Below are positions 1 to 8,130 of a DNA stretch of 64,000 nucleotides, one piece after another. The stretch is from the NCBI RefSeq assembly GCF_046098205.1, contig NZ_JBJURJ010000014.1:1-64000 (forward strand), given 5' to 3'. The DNA comes from Paenibacillus_AR mesotrionivorans (lineage in GTDB: Bacteria > Bacillota > Bacilli > Paenibacillales > NBRC-103111). Position 1 is the stretch's first letter, and every line of letters starts with the position of its first letter. The notes under the pieces were generated by a model that saw only the letters and a list, made by a program, of their open reading frames with translations, was not told where the DNA came from and searched no databases. A program made the position numbers and the translations under genes.

Positions 1-72
1 AACCCGCTCGACTTGCATGTATTAGGCACGCCGCCAGCGTTCGTCCTGAGCCAGGATCAAACTCTCCATAAA
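1..72 (-). rRNA. 16S ribosomal RNA, 5' end only
   Basis: The reverse complement starts with the universal 16S 5' end (AGAGTTTGATCCTGGCTCAG, then GACGAACGCTGGCGGCG) and runs off the left edge of the window, so only about 72 nt of the gene are present. The base pattern after the conserved start (TGCCTAATACATGCAAGTCG) is typical of Firmicutes. The rest of the operon must lie to the left. Confidence 0.97.
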
Positions 73-147
73 AGTGGTCCGAAGACCGTTATGTTAGAGC
101 TGATTGCTCAATTGTTCAAACGTTTGGCTGTAAATATTCATGTCATT

Positions 148-251
148 TGTTCAGTTTTCAAAGAACTTTGTGTGACCTGCTCGACCGCGTCTTTCGACGT
201 TATCGCGTCGTCACAAGAAGTTATACTACCAGAGTCTTTTTCGAAAGTCAA
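148..251 (-). promoter_or_regulatory. rRNA operon promoter and leader
   Basis: On the minus strand a -35 TTGACT (246-251) and a -10 TAGTAT (223-228) are separated by exactly 17 bp, about 150 bp before the 16S start. Downstream of the promoter the leader carries the antitermination-like sequence TTCTTTGAAAACTGAACA (about 148-166) that precedes many Firmicute rRNA genes. Only one promoter is apparent; the lgt stop codon lies 10 bp beyond its -35 box, so the operon starts right behind lgt. Confidence 0.85.
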
Positions 252-260
252 CACTTTCGT

Positions 261-1052
261 TTAAACTTTTTTTAATCCCTCTTTCCGTACTCTATATAAA
301 GACACTGCCGCGTACAGAAGAAAGGCCAATCCGGCCGCTGCCGCCCCTGCGCTGGTCCATTGCCCGGCCGTCCATTCCAAGGCATAACGGGGCGAATCCC
401 CCCGGAGATATTCCAGCATAAACCGGCCGGCAGAGTACAGGATCACATACCCGGCAAATAAGCAGCCTTTGGGCCATTTATAGAATTTGAGCATAATCAG
501 CAATGCAAAGACAACGATATCCCACTGCCCCTCCCAAACCTCGGCAGGCCAAAGCGGCACAGCTCCATAAGTTTCGAAGGCAATCGTACCCGGGGGATAG
601 AGGATGCCAAACCCAGTACCCGTCGGCGATCCGAAGGCATCTCCATTGAGAAAGCAGGCGGTGCGCCCAATACCCTGCCCCAGAATAACAGCAGGAGCCA
701 ACAGATCAGCCAGCTCCAAAAAGGACAGCCGGTGTCGTCGGGCGTACAGAACGGCGGCCAGTCCTCCTCCCGCCAAAGCGCCTTGAATGGAGAGCCCTCC
801 GTTCCAAACCTGGAGGATTTCACCCCAATGCTTGGAGTAGTAACCCCACTGAAAGAAAAATACATGCCACACCCTAGCCATGGCAATGGCTCCAAACATA
901 ACGTAAACCACCAGATTGGGGATATGGTCATGGTACGGTGTGCCTTTGGCCAGAAACAGTGCCACCCCCATCGCCAGCAGCACAGCCAAGGCTACAACAA
1001 GTCCATAAGAATGCACCGGAATATGACCAATATGAAACAGCACAACTCTCAT
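261..1052 (-). CDS. lgt: Prolipoprotein diacylglyceryl transferase-like membrane protein (atypical Lgt)
   Basis: 263-aa polytopic membrane protein of the Lgt family, which moves diacylglycerol from phosphatidylglycerol to the lipobox Cys of prolipoproteins. The family signature appears as GRTACFLNGDAFG (129-141), with R130 kept, and the C-terminal YxxxR...EYLRGD block (about 206-219) is present. Two expected elements are changed: the catalytic His in the (I/F)HG(G/A)L stretch is Gln here (LSIQGAL, Q90), and the usual HPTxLYE block reads LWPAEVWEG. The start is the ATG at 1052, 6-8 nt after GGAGGGGGAG; a longer upstream reading has no ribosome site. It lies downstream of the M56/blaI pair and has its own BlaI-type operator. 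It may be a specialised paralog rather than the housekeeping enzyme. Confidence 0.8.
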   Translation of the reverse strand: MRVVLFHIGHIPVHSYGLVVALAVLLAMGVALFLAKGTPYHDHIPNLVVYVMFGAIAMARVWHVFFFQWGYYSKHWGEILQVWNGGLSIQGALAGGGLAAVLYARRHRLSFLELADLLAPAVILGQGIGRTACFLNGDAFGSPTGTGFGILYPPGTIAFETYGAVPLWPAEVWEGQWDIVVFALLIMLKFYKWPKGCLFAGYVILYSAGRFMLEYLRGDSPRYALEWTAGQWTSAGAAAAGLAFLLYAAVSLYRVRKEGLKKV

Positions 1053-1089
1053 CTTACGCTCCCCCTCCAGAATATGAATTAAACGCTTC

Positions 1090-1111
1090 ATTATACTACA
1101 TAACGTAGTAT
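1090..1111 (-). promoter_or_regulatory. BlaI-type operator overlapping the lgt -10 box
   Basis: An inverted repeat ATACTAC-n5-GTAGTAT (1093-1111) matches the TACTAC/GTAGTA half-sites of BlaI/MecI-family repressors and overlaps a minus-strand -10 TATAAT (1090-1095) 38 bp before the lgt start. The -35 region is weak. The similar site before blaI (2375-2391) suggests shared control. That BlaI binds here is inference. Confidence 0.7.
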
Positions 1112-1130
1112 TATCCCACAAAAAAATGTG

Positions 1131-1931
1131 CTACGAACTTCCGCCCACCATCAGGAGCAGCAGAAAACAGCAGGTAACAAGAACCGGCCGCTGCAGCTTT
1201 AAAGGGACCTGTACCTCTTCCTCCGGACTGATCACCTGCAGCATCCGGTAATCAAGGGCCGTTCCCGCAAATTGCAGAGCGGTTCCATATATAGAAGCCC
1301 TCTTACCACCAGCCAGCTTAAGCAGCACTGTCCCCACATGAAGGGATGTCCCCATCTGCCGGATGGCAAACCGGTCGGCGAACAGCTCGAGCCAGGTATG
1401 CACATAGGCAAGAACCGGTTTAATTACAGGCAAATAAAAGAAGGACTCGGCCATAAGCGTCAGAATAAACAGCCTCAAGTTGTCCCGCTTCCGGCAGTGA
1501 TGGAGCTCATGCAGCAGAATGCCCCTCACTTCCTCGGCGGAGCACTGCGCAAGCGTTGCGGTGGACACAACGATACGGGGACGCCACAAACCGATGTTAA
1601 GTCCCACAAACGCCTTGTCTTGGACCACAAGAATCTCTGTGTTCCACACCCGGTATTCCTCCTGCAGCTGCTTCGACAACTCGCGATGAAGATTGGAGCG
1701 GAGCAGGCGCAGACCTTTTACAGTAAGATGCCATTGCTTCAGAATACGCAGCAGCATCCGGCAGCAGCTGTATGCCAGGAGAAAACCCGGCAGAAGGACG
1801 GGAAGTCCCGGAGCCCGCCACACGCCCCCAGCCTCTAATACCACGACCCCACCCATCCATCCTGTGACGGCAGCAACCAACAGCACGGTCAGCCCATAGC
1901 TGACACCCACTTTACCTCTGGGGCTCATCAT
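1131..1931 (-). CDS. M56-family (BlaR1/MecR1-like) membrane metallopeptidase without sensor domain
   Basis: 266 aa. Membrane segments lie near residues 11-33 and 43-60; the zinc metallopeptidase motif HELHH is at 141-145 and the likely third ligand Glu at 182 (WLELFADRFA). A last hydrophobic segment ends the protein (about 251-263). M56 proteins of this kind cleave a BlaI-type repressor after signal sensing. The C-terminal penicillin-binding domain of BlaR1 is absent, so the signal is unknown. The start overlaps the blaI stop by 4 bp (ATGA), showing translational coupling in one operon. Confidence 0.88.
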   Translation of the reverse strand: MMSPRGKVGVSYGLTVLLVAAVTGWMGGVVVLEAGGVWRAPGLPVLLPGFLLAYSCCRMLLRILKQWHLTVKGLRLLRSNLHRELSKQLQEEYRVWNTEILVVQDKAFVGLNIGLWRPRIVVSTATLAQCSAEEVRGILLHELHHCRKRDNLRLFILTLMAESFFYLPVIKPVLAYVHTWLELFADRFAIRQMGTSLHVGTVLLKLAGGKRASIYGTALQFAGTALDYRMLQVISPEEEVQVPLKLQRPVLVTCCFLLLLMVGGSS

Positions 1932-2356
1932 CCTTTTCCCCGCTTCATCTCGTTGATTTTCTGCTCCAGCTTGGCCACGATTGCGGGGTTGGCTCCATCC
2001 AGCGCGTCAATCATATGGGTGACAATCAAATCCCCATACTCCGAAACAAGCCCCTGGGAGACAGCACGCATCTGCTCATCAAGAAACTGCTCCTTGCCCA
2101 TTGCCGGCTTAAAGGTGGCTCCCCTGTCCCGGCCCGCCCTGTCCGCTGCTTTGGCCAAATGGCCTTTTTTGAGCAGGCGGTTCATGACGGTCATCACCGC
2201 ATTCACCGAAATCGGCTCCTCACGGCTTAACATGGACTGCACCTCGCGGATGCTCAGCTCCCCGGAAGACCACAAGAGCTCCATGATTCTCGCCTCCAGC
2301 GGTCCAAAAAACCGATTCAGACCCTCGTCGTTTACATTGATCCGGTTAATTCGCAT
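1928..2356 (-). CDS. blaI: BlaI/MecI-family transcriptional repressor
   Basis: 142-aa winged-helix repressor; ARIMELLWSSGELSIREVQ and the recognition region NAVMTVMNRLLKKG are characteristic of the BlaI/MecI/CopY family, and the C-terminal half is the dimerisation and cleavage region. It is first in an operon with the M56 peptidase and represses itself if the perfect palindrome over its own -10 box is its operator. A second, less perfect site precedes lgt. No beta-lactamase gene is in the window. Confidence 0.92.
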   Translation of the reverse strand: MRINRINVNDEGLNRFFGPLEARIMELLWSSGELSIREVQSMLSREEPISVNAVMTVMNRLLKKGHLAKAADRAGRDRGATFKPAMGKEQFLDEQMRAVSQGLVSEYGDLIVTHMIDALDGANPAIVAKLEQKINEMKRGKG

Positions 2357-2374
2357 CCGTCCGCCCCCTCACTT

Positions 2375-2411
2375 TACTACACAGTGTAGTATATGGTATC
2401 CATGCTGTCAA
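2375..2411 (-). promoter_or_regulatory. blaI promoter with BlaI operator
   Basis: Minus-strand -35 TTGACA (2406-2411) and -10 TACACT (2383-2388) with a 17-bp spacer. A perfect 17-bp palindrome, TACTACAC-A-GTGTAGTA (2375-2391), covers the -10 box. This is the classical BlaI/MecI operator form (TACTA...TAGTA), placed to block RNA polymerase. Confidence 0.88.
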
Positions 2412-2451
2412 CCTTGTCCCACAGAAGGCCCTCACTCCCTATCTTAACAGC

Positions 2452-2488
2452 AAAAAAGACCGGGAGCTAAACCTCTCTCCCGGTCTTT
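2452..2488 (-). terminator. Rho-independent terminator after ligA
   Basis: On the minus strand AAAGACCGGGAG / CTCCCGGTCTTTTTT form a 12-bp stem with a U tract, 12 bp after the ligA stop. The plus-strand form also ends in TTT, but no plus-strand gene precedes it. Confidence 0.9.
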
Positions 2489-2499
2489 AATCCCGCTGC

Positions 2500-4536
2500 T
2501 CAGCCTAACAGCTGGCGCAGCTCCTCTTCGTTATCGATAATCCGTATGCCCAGCTCCTGGGCCTTGGTCAGCTTGCTGCCGGCCGCTTCTCCGGCAATAA
2601 CCACGTCGGTTTTTTTGGATACGCTGCCCGTAACCTTGGCCCCCGCCGCCTCTAGCAGCTTGCCCGCTTCATCTCTGGAAAGAGTGGGCAAGGTCCCGGT
2701 CAGCACCACGGTTTTGCCATAGAAGAAACCGTCTTTATCGGCAGCCGCTTCAGCCGCCTGCTCCGGCACTTGGGGGGAAACGCCGAGACGGAGCATCTTC
2801 TCGATACTGGCACGCATCAGCGGATCATTGAAGAAACTGACGATACTCTCGGCTACAATCCCCCCGATATCCGGCAGCCCCTGCAGCTCCTCCGCTGTAG
2901 CAGCCATCACCCCTTCAAGGGAGCGGTAATGATCCGCCAGCACCTTGGTGGTGGTTTTGCCCGTATTGGGGATGCCCAGCGCAAACAGGAAGGATTCCAG
3001 CTCCCGTCCTTTGCTTTTTTCCAGCGCATCCAAGAGATTGCGTGCCTTCTTCTCGCCGAAGCGCTCCAGCGTCACCAGCTGCTCCAGCGTCAGCTCATAC
3101 AGGTCAGCCGGATCGCGGACATTCCGCTCATCGTAGAGCTGCTCCGCGGTTTTTTCGCTGAAGGTCTCAATGTCCATGGCATCCCGGGATGCAAAATGGG
3201 CGATCCGCCCAATCAATTGGGGCCGGCAGCCGGTTTTGTTGGGGCAGAACAGATGGGCGCCGCGCCATTCCAATGCGGTTCCGCAAGCGGGACAGGCTTC
3301 AGGGGCAGCGATTTCCTCCCCTTCCTCCTCCTCCGTAACCTTGCCGAGAATCTCCGGAATTACGTCATTGGAGCGCCGGATGTACACCAGTGTGCCCAAG
3401 CCGCGTTTCAAACCCTTGCGTTCAATATCTCCCAGGTTGTTCAGCGTGCAGTTCTGGACCGTCACCCCGGCCAGTTCAACCGCCTCCACCTTGGCTACCG
3501 GCGTCAGCTTGCCCGTCCGGCCCAGCTCCCAGGTTACCGACAGCAGGGTGGTCACCGCCTCCTCCGCCTCGAACTTATAGGCGATGGCCCAACGCGGGAA
3601 CTTGTCCGTATAACCCAGCACCTCACGGGTGCGCAGATCCGCCACTTTAATGACAATGCCGTCGATAAGAAAATCAAAGCTGCTGCGTTCCCCGGCCACT
3701 TTCCGCAGCTCCTCCATCACCTGGTCCATGGTATTGCAATACCGGGTCCAGCCGTTTACCTTGAAATGATTATCCTTCAGGAAATCCGTCATTTCTTTAT
3801 GGTTGGAAAAACGGACACCCTCCGCATAGCCGATATTATAAAAGAACGCGTCCAACCGCCGTTCCGCCGTGGTCTTGGGGTTCAGGTTGCGCAGCGCACC
3901 CGCGGCGGCATTCCGCGCATTCTTCAGAGGCTCCGCAGCCGTCTTGTTATAGTTCTCCAGTACGGACAGGAACATAACCCCCTCGCCCTGCACCTCCAGC
4001 GTTCCCTCCTTGAAGGGAATGCGCAAGGGCACTGAACGGATGGTTTTTACCTGGGCCAAAATCCCTTCTCCCACCTGCCCGTTGCCCCGGGTGGCGGCCT
4101 GCACCAGCTCCCCGTTCTGGTAGGTCAGATTCAGGGTCAGCCCGTCAAACTTCAGCTCCAGGGCAAAGGAAGGCTCCGGCAGCGGATTGTCCGGATTGGC
4201 TTGGTTATATTGGTCCACCAGCTTTTTCACGCGGGTATGCCAAGCCAGCAGGGACGCCTCCGTTTGGGCTTTGTCCAAACTCCACAGCTTGGCCAGATGG
4301 CGGTGGGGCGTAAAGCCCTTCAGAATTTCGCCGCCTACCCTCCGGGTGGGGGAGTGGGGCAGCACCAGCCCTGTCTCCTGCTCCAGCTTCATCAACAGAT
4401 CATACAGGGCGTCATACTCCACATCGCTTGCGGAGGGGGTGTCCAATGTATAGTATTCATGCGCCATCCGGTTAAGCTCTTCAATCAGCTGCTCCATGCG
4501 GGCCAGCGGCTCCCGGGAGGTTTCTTCAACGGTCAT
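2500..4536 (-). CDS. ligA: NAD-dependent DNA ligase LigA (divergent form)
   Basis: 678 aa, about family length. Domain order is standard: Ia domain, adenylation domain with KxDG (K129 in LELKFDGLTLNL), OB fold, C4 zinc finger (CPACG...CPNKTGC, about 430-450), helix-hairpin-helix region, and BRCT (about 600-678). It seals nicks in replication and repair using NAD+. Several positions are unlike textbook LigA: KFDG in place of KI/KVDG, RRSNDVIPEI where KAGDVIPE is usual, and a longer segment before the active site (about 105-125). It is the last gene of the pcrB-pcrA-ligA operon, so it is positioned as the housekeeping ligase. Confidence 0.95.
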   Translation of the reverse strand: MTVEETSREPLARMEQLIEELNRMAHEYYTLDTPSASDVEYDALYDLLMKLEQETGLVLPHSPTRRVGGEILKGFTPHRHLAKLWSLDKAQTEASLLAWHTRVKKLVDQYNQANPDNPLPEPSFALELKFDGLTLNLTYQNGELVQAATRGNGQVGEGILAQVKTIRSVPLRIPFKEGTLEVQGEGVMFLSVLENYNKTAAEPLKNARNAAAGALRNLNPKTTAERRLDAFFYNIGYAEGVRFSNHKEMTDFLKDNHFKVNGWTRYCNTMDQVMEELRKVAGERSSFDFLIDGIVIKVADLRTREVLGYTDKFPRWAIAYKFEAEEAVTTLLSVTWELGRTGKLTPVAKVEAVELAGVTVQNCTLNNLGDIERKGLKRGLGTLVYIRRSNDVIPEILGKVTEEEEGEEIAAPEACPACGTALEWRGAHLFCPNKTGCRPQLIGRIAHFASRDAMDIETFSEKTAEQLYDERNVRDPADLYELTLEQLVTLERFGEKKARNLLDALEKSKGRELESFLFALGIPNTGKTTTKVLADHYRSLEGVMAATAEELQGLPDIGGIVAESIVSFFNDPLMRASIEKMLRLGVSPQVPEQAAEAAADKDGFFYGKTVVLTGTLPTLSRDEAGKLLEAAGAKVTGSVSKKTDVVIAGEAAGSKLTKAQELGIRIIDNEEELRQLLG

Positions 4537-4592
4537 GCGGCAATCATTCCTTTCGGTGTATATCAGTCAGGTATCTATCTATGCATATATGT

Positions 4593-4656
4593 AAAAAAGG
4601 CTTCTATGCGAAAGCACCTCCAAAGAAGCGGGTCCATCTGCAAAAGAAGCCTTTTT
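4593..4656 (-). other. Long-arm stem-loop between pcrA and ligA
   Basis: AAAAAAGGCTTCT (4593-4605) and its complement AGAAGCCTTTTTT (4644-4656) flank a 38-nt loop. Either strand would end in a T run, so it could act as a bidirectional attenuator or terminator. It sits inside an apparent operon between pcrA and ligA, which would lower readthrough into ligA. Confidence 0.5.
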
Positions 4657-4665
4657 TGGAAGCTT

Positions 4666-4774
4666 AGGCGTGTCTGAAAACTCCGAGAGGAGCAGCTAAT
4701 AGCCAAATTTTCGTTCATGGCAAGGGACGAAAAGGCGATGAAAGATGCCCTCAACGAGTTTTCAGGCACGGCCT
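4666..4774. repeat. 109-bp element with terminal inverted repeats (MITE-like)
   Basis: The ends are near-perfect inverted repeats: AGGCGTGTCTGAAAACTC (4666-4683) against the complement of GAGTTTTCAGGCACGGCCT (4756-4774). The about 70-bp interior encodes nothing convincing. It lies 17 bp after the pcrA stop. No clear target-site duplication was found. It could be a non-autonomous mobile element or simply a large hairpin. Confidence 0.5.
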
Positions 4775-4790
4775 AGCAAAATTGGTCCGT

Positions 4791-7166
4791 TTACGCCTGC
4801 TTGGAAATCGGGGCAAACTTGGCCAGCAGCCGTTTGACCCCCACCGGCGCGGGGAAAGCAATCTGCAGCTCCGTATCATCGCCGGAGCCCTTGACCGCTA
4901 CCACAACACCGGTGCCCCACTTGTTGTGGGAGACCTTGTCGCCGACACCGAAGTCGGCGGGATTGTTGCCGCCGGCAGTGCCGGGTACCCCCGCGGGACG
5001 TGCCGCGGCCATTCCTCCGGCGCCCATACCGGCGGCTGCGGGGTTGCCTGCGGCCCGGCTGCCGCCGAAGAGGCTGCCGCGGCCGGTTGCCGCCGCGCCG
5101 GGCGCACCGCCTCCGCCGCCATAACCGGCGGCAGGTGCACCGCTGCGGCGCTCGCTGTAGCCGCCCCCTCCGATGGGGCGGCCAAAGCCCTCGCGGCCCA
5201 TACGGGCGGCCGCGGCGGCATCCTCGATGCACTCCCGGGGCAGCTCCTTCAGGAACCGGGAGGGTGCATTGGCGCTGGTGCGGCCGAAGAGCATACGCAT
5301 CCGGGCGCAGGTCAGGTACAGCTCCTGCTCGGCCCGGGTAATGCCCACATAAGCCAGCCGGCGCTCCTCCTCCAGCTCCTCGTTGCTGTTTTGGACGCGG
5401 CTGTGGGGGAAGATATTCTCCTCCATCCCTACTATAAACACAGCGGGGAACTCCAATCCCTTGGCACTGTGCATGGTCATTAGCACCACGGCATCTCCGC
5501 TGCCCTCTTCCTCGTCCCTATCCATGGAATCGATGTCGGCGATAAGCGCCAGATCTGTCAAGAAGGACACCAGGGACTTGTCCTCGTTGCGCTTCTCAAA
5601 CTCCATCGTCACGGAGAGGAACTCGTCGATATTTTCCAGACGGGCCGTGGATTCCAGGGTATTCTCCCGGATCAGCTCCACCTTGTATTCGGTCAGCTCC
5701 AGGGTTTTCTCCGTCAGCTCCGTCACGGATAAGTATTCCAGCATCCGGTGGAGATTAGTCACCATTTCATAGAAGTCCCACAGGGTATTCTTGGCCTTCG
5801 CCCCCAGCTCCATCCCGTCCAGCTGCCCCAGCATGGCAAACATGGAGATGCCTTGGCGGGCAGCGGCGTCAGCAAGCTTTTCCACCGTGGTATCCCCAAT
5901 GCCCCGCTTGGGCACATTGATGATCCGCCGCAGGCTGATATCGTCGTCCGGGTTGGAAATGAGCCGCAGGTACGCGAGAATGTCCTTGATTTCCTTACGG
6001 TCATAGAACTTGATGCCGCCGACAATCTGGTAGGGCACCTCGGACTTGATGAGAATCTCTTCTATTACCCGGGACTGGGCGTTGGTCCGGTACAGAATAG
6101 CATAATCCCGGTATTTCCGGCCCTGGGTCAGGCCCTTCTTGATCTGCGACACTACATAATAGCCTTCCTCATGCTCCGAATCTCCCTGGTACACCTGGAT
6201 CTTGGAGCCCTCTCCCTTATCCGACCACAGGTTCTTGGCCTTGCGGCCCGAGTTGTTGGCAATCACCTTGTTGGCGGCGTTCAGGATGGTGGAGGTGGAA
6301 CGGTAATTCTGCTCCAGCAGAATGGTGGTGGCTTCGGGATAATCCTGCTCGAAGTTGAGGATATTGGTAATATCCGCTCCACGCCAGCGGTAGATGGACT
6401 GGTCGCTGTCGCCCACCACACAGATGCGGTGGTGCTTGTCGGCAATCATTTTGCAGAGCATATATTGGGCCCGGTTGGTATCCTGATATTCGTCCACATG
6501 GACATACTGGAACTTGTTCTGGTAATAATCCAGCACCTCGGGAACCTCTTTGAAGAGCTGGATGGTGGTCATGATCAGGTCGTCGAAGTCCAGGGAGTTG
6601 TTGGCCTTCAGCTTTTTCTGATAGAGCTTGTACACTTTGGCAACAATACCGTCAAAATAGTCGCCGATGAGGGCTTCCTTGCGCTCCGGGGTAATCAGCT
6701 CGTTTTTGGCATTGCTCATAGCAGCCTGAACCGCCTTGGGTTCGAACTTCTTGGTGTCGACATTCAGCTCCTTCATACAATTCCGGATCACGGACAGCTG
6801 GTCGGCTGAATCCAGTATGGAGAAGTTGGAGGAGAATCCGATCCGGGAAATATCCCGGCGCAGGATTTTGACGCACATGGAGTGGAACGTGGATACCCAG
6901 ATGTCCCTGGCGGAGGGACCTACCAGCTTCTCCACCCGCTCCTGCATCTCCCGGGCTGCCTTATTGGTAAAGGTAATGGCCAGAATGCTCCATGGCGCAG
7001 CCTTGTTGGTGGCAATTAAGTAGGCAATCCGGTGGGTCAGCACCCGGGTTTTGCCTGAGCCGGCCCCGGCCATAATAAGAAGAGGACCGTCTACGGTCTG
7101 TACCGCCTTCTGCTGAGGGGGATTAAGCAAACGGACCGCCTGTTCAATATTCACTGAAAAGCTCAT
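4791..7166 (-). CDS. pcrA: ATP-dependent DNA helicase PcrA (UvrD/Rep family)
   Basis: 791 aa. Superfamily 1A helicase motifs are all visible: Walker A AGAGSGKT (near 35-42), DEYQDTN, GDSDQSIYRWRGAD, QNYRS, TMHSAKGLEFP and YVGITRA. It unwinds DNA 3'-5' in repair and rolling-circle replication and removes RecA and stalled RNA polymerase. The C-terminus ends in a Tudor-like RNA-polymerase-binding domain (FGVGDKVSHNKWGTG, about 735-791). Between the helicase core and this domain is an unusually long Gly/Ala-rich linker (about 655-733). Start ATG 7166 follows AGGATGG by 6 nt. Second gene of the pcrB operon. Confidence 0.97.
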   Translation of the reverse strand: MSFSVNIEQAVRLLNPPQQKAVQTVDGPLLIMAGAGSGKTRVLTHRIAYLIATNKAAPWSILAITFTNKAAREMQERVEKLVGPSARDIWVSTFHSMCVKILRRDISRIGFSSNFSILDSADQLSVIRNCMKELNVDTKKFEPKAVQAAMSNAKNELITPERKEALIGDYFDGIVAKVYKLYQKKLKANNSLDFDDLIMTTIQLFKEVPEVLDYYQNKFQYVHVDEYQDTNRAQYMLCKMIADKHHRICVVGDSDQSIYRWRGADITNILNFEQDYPEATTILLEQNYRSTSTILNAANKVIANNSGRKAKNLWSDKGEGSKIQVYQGDSEHEEGYYVVSQIKKGLTQGRKYRDYAILYRTNAQSRVIEEILIKSEVPYQIVGGIKFYDRKEIKDILAYLRLISNPDDDISLRRIINVPKRGIGDTTVEKLADAAARQGISMFAMLGQLDGMELGAKAKNTLWDFYEMVTNLHRMLEYLSVTELTEKTLELTEYKVELIRENTLESTARLENIDEFLSVTMEFEKRNEDKSLVSFLTDLALIADIDSMDRDEEEGSGDAVVLMTMHSAKGLEFPAVFIVGMEENIFPHSRVQNSNEELEEERRLAYVGITRAEQELYLTCARMRMLFGRTSANAPSRFLKELPRECIEDAAAAARMGREGFGRPIGGGGYSERRSGAPAAGYGGGGGAPGAAATGRGSLFGGSRAAGNPAAAGMGAGGMAAARPAGVPGTAGGNNPADFGVGDKVSHNKWGTGVVVAVKGSGDDTELQIAFPAPVGVKRLLAKFAPISKQA

Positions 7167-7199
7167 CACATTCCATCCTGTCTATATTAATTAGTAACA

Positions 7200-7940
7200 T
7201 TATGAAGAAAAGGGTAAGGTGCCGCTGCATGCGGATAACGGAACTCCATCCACACGGCGGACCGCTTCCACGGTGGCTATTGCACCGGACAGATTCTGGT
7301 AGATGGCGTTGCCTACCACTATGGTATGCGCAGCTTGTGCAGCCTGACGGGCCCGTTCCGGACCGTCAATGCCACCCCCGTAGAACAGCCTGGCGGAGGC
7401 CAACCGTTCCTTCACCTGCCGGACCCATGCCATGTTGCCGAAGACACCGCTGTACTCCACATAGAATATGGGGACACGGAACAGCTTGTCTGCCAAGGCG
7501 GCATAGGCCAGGACATCCTCCAGGGATTCCGGAGTGACGGCGCCAGTGAGCCCGGCCGCTGTTGATTGTTCATTGAGAATCACATATCCCTCTGCAGCAA
7601 CCCGGCTCCAGTCCATATACGGCTCCGCATCTCTTAGCACCTGCTGGTGGCGGCCGGTAATCCATTCCCCGCGGGAGGTGTTCAGCACCGAGGGGACCAA
7701 ATACCAGTCGAACCCCTGCACCAGCGCTTCATCTGTGGAAATTTCCAGGGCGCATACTACGGGGTACCGCCTCAGCCGCTCCAATAACGCCGAAGTATTA
7801 TCATACGTAATACCGGAGGAGCCGCCGATGACAAAAGCATCGGTGCCGGACCGGCAGAGCTTGTCCAACGCGTCGTCGGACAGGTCTTTTTCGGGATCCA
7901 GCTTGAAGATATGGCGCCAATGGGTAAAAGACTCTTGCAT
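7200..7940 (-). CDS. pcrB: Heptaprenylglyceryl phosphate synthase PcrB
   Basis: 246 aa, slightly longer than Bacillus PcrB. It is a (beta/alpha)8 prenyltransferase that joins heptaprenyl diphosphate to glycerol-1-phosphate, making an archaeal-type ether lipid precursor. Family blocks seen: the KLDPEK start, GTDAFVIGGSSG, the EISTDEAL / WYLVPSVLN stretch, YVEYSG and YGGGI. The start is the ATG at 7940 with GGAAGGGG 6-8 nt upstream; the open frame extends another 74 codons upstream but overlaps the promoter. First gene of the pcrB-pcrA-ligA operon, 33 bp before pcrA. The C-terminal extension (about 230-246) is not conserved. Confidence 0.95.
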   Translation of the reverse strand: MQESFTHWRHIFKLDPEKDLSDDALDKLCRSGTDAFVIGGSSGITYDNTSALLERLRRYPVVCALEISTDEALVQGFDWYLVPSVLNTSRGEWITGRHQQVLRDAEPYMDWSRVAAEGYVILNEQSTAAGLTGAVTPESLEDVLAYAALADKLFRVPIFYVEYSGVFGNMAWVRQVKERLASARLFYGGGIDGPERARQAAQAAHTIVVGNAIYQNLSGAIATVEAVRRVDGVPLSACSGTLPFSS

Positions 7941-7986
7941 GGGAAACCCCTTCCTGCCGAATTGCAAAGGCCGCTTCTCTCTTTCA

Positions 7987-8015
7987 AGTCTACGGGAGGC
8001 TGCACAGGGTGTCAA
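7987..8015 (-). promoter_or_regulatory. Promoter of the pcrB-pcrA-ligA operon
   Basis: -35 TTGACA (8010-8015), 17-bp spacer, -10 TAGACT (7987-7992), about 47 bp before the pcrB start. The match supports the shorter pcrB start at 7940. Confidence 0.75.
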
Positions 8016-8130
8016 ATGGGTCTTTGGTTGTGCAAGTCTTTGCAGAAATTCAAGATTAACTGTGCTATATTGGATACAGGCAAGCATTAAGTCGTAGGTT
8101 ATTAGTCTCTTCATAAAGGGGAAGGAACAC

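Noticed and set aside
2770..4035. 421-aa plus-strand ORF opposite ligA
   Set aside because: Antisense shadow of a certain gene; no ribosome site or recognisable domain.
5748..6809. 353-aa plus-strand ORF opposite pcrA
   Set aside because: Mirror reading of the helicase gene produced by GC-rich third positions.
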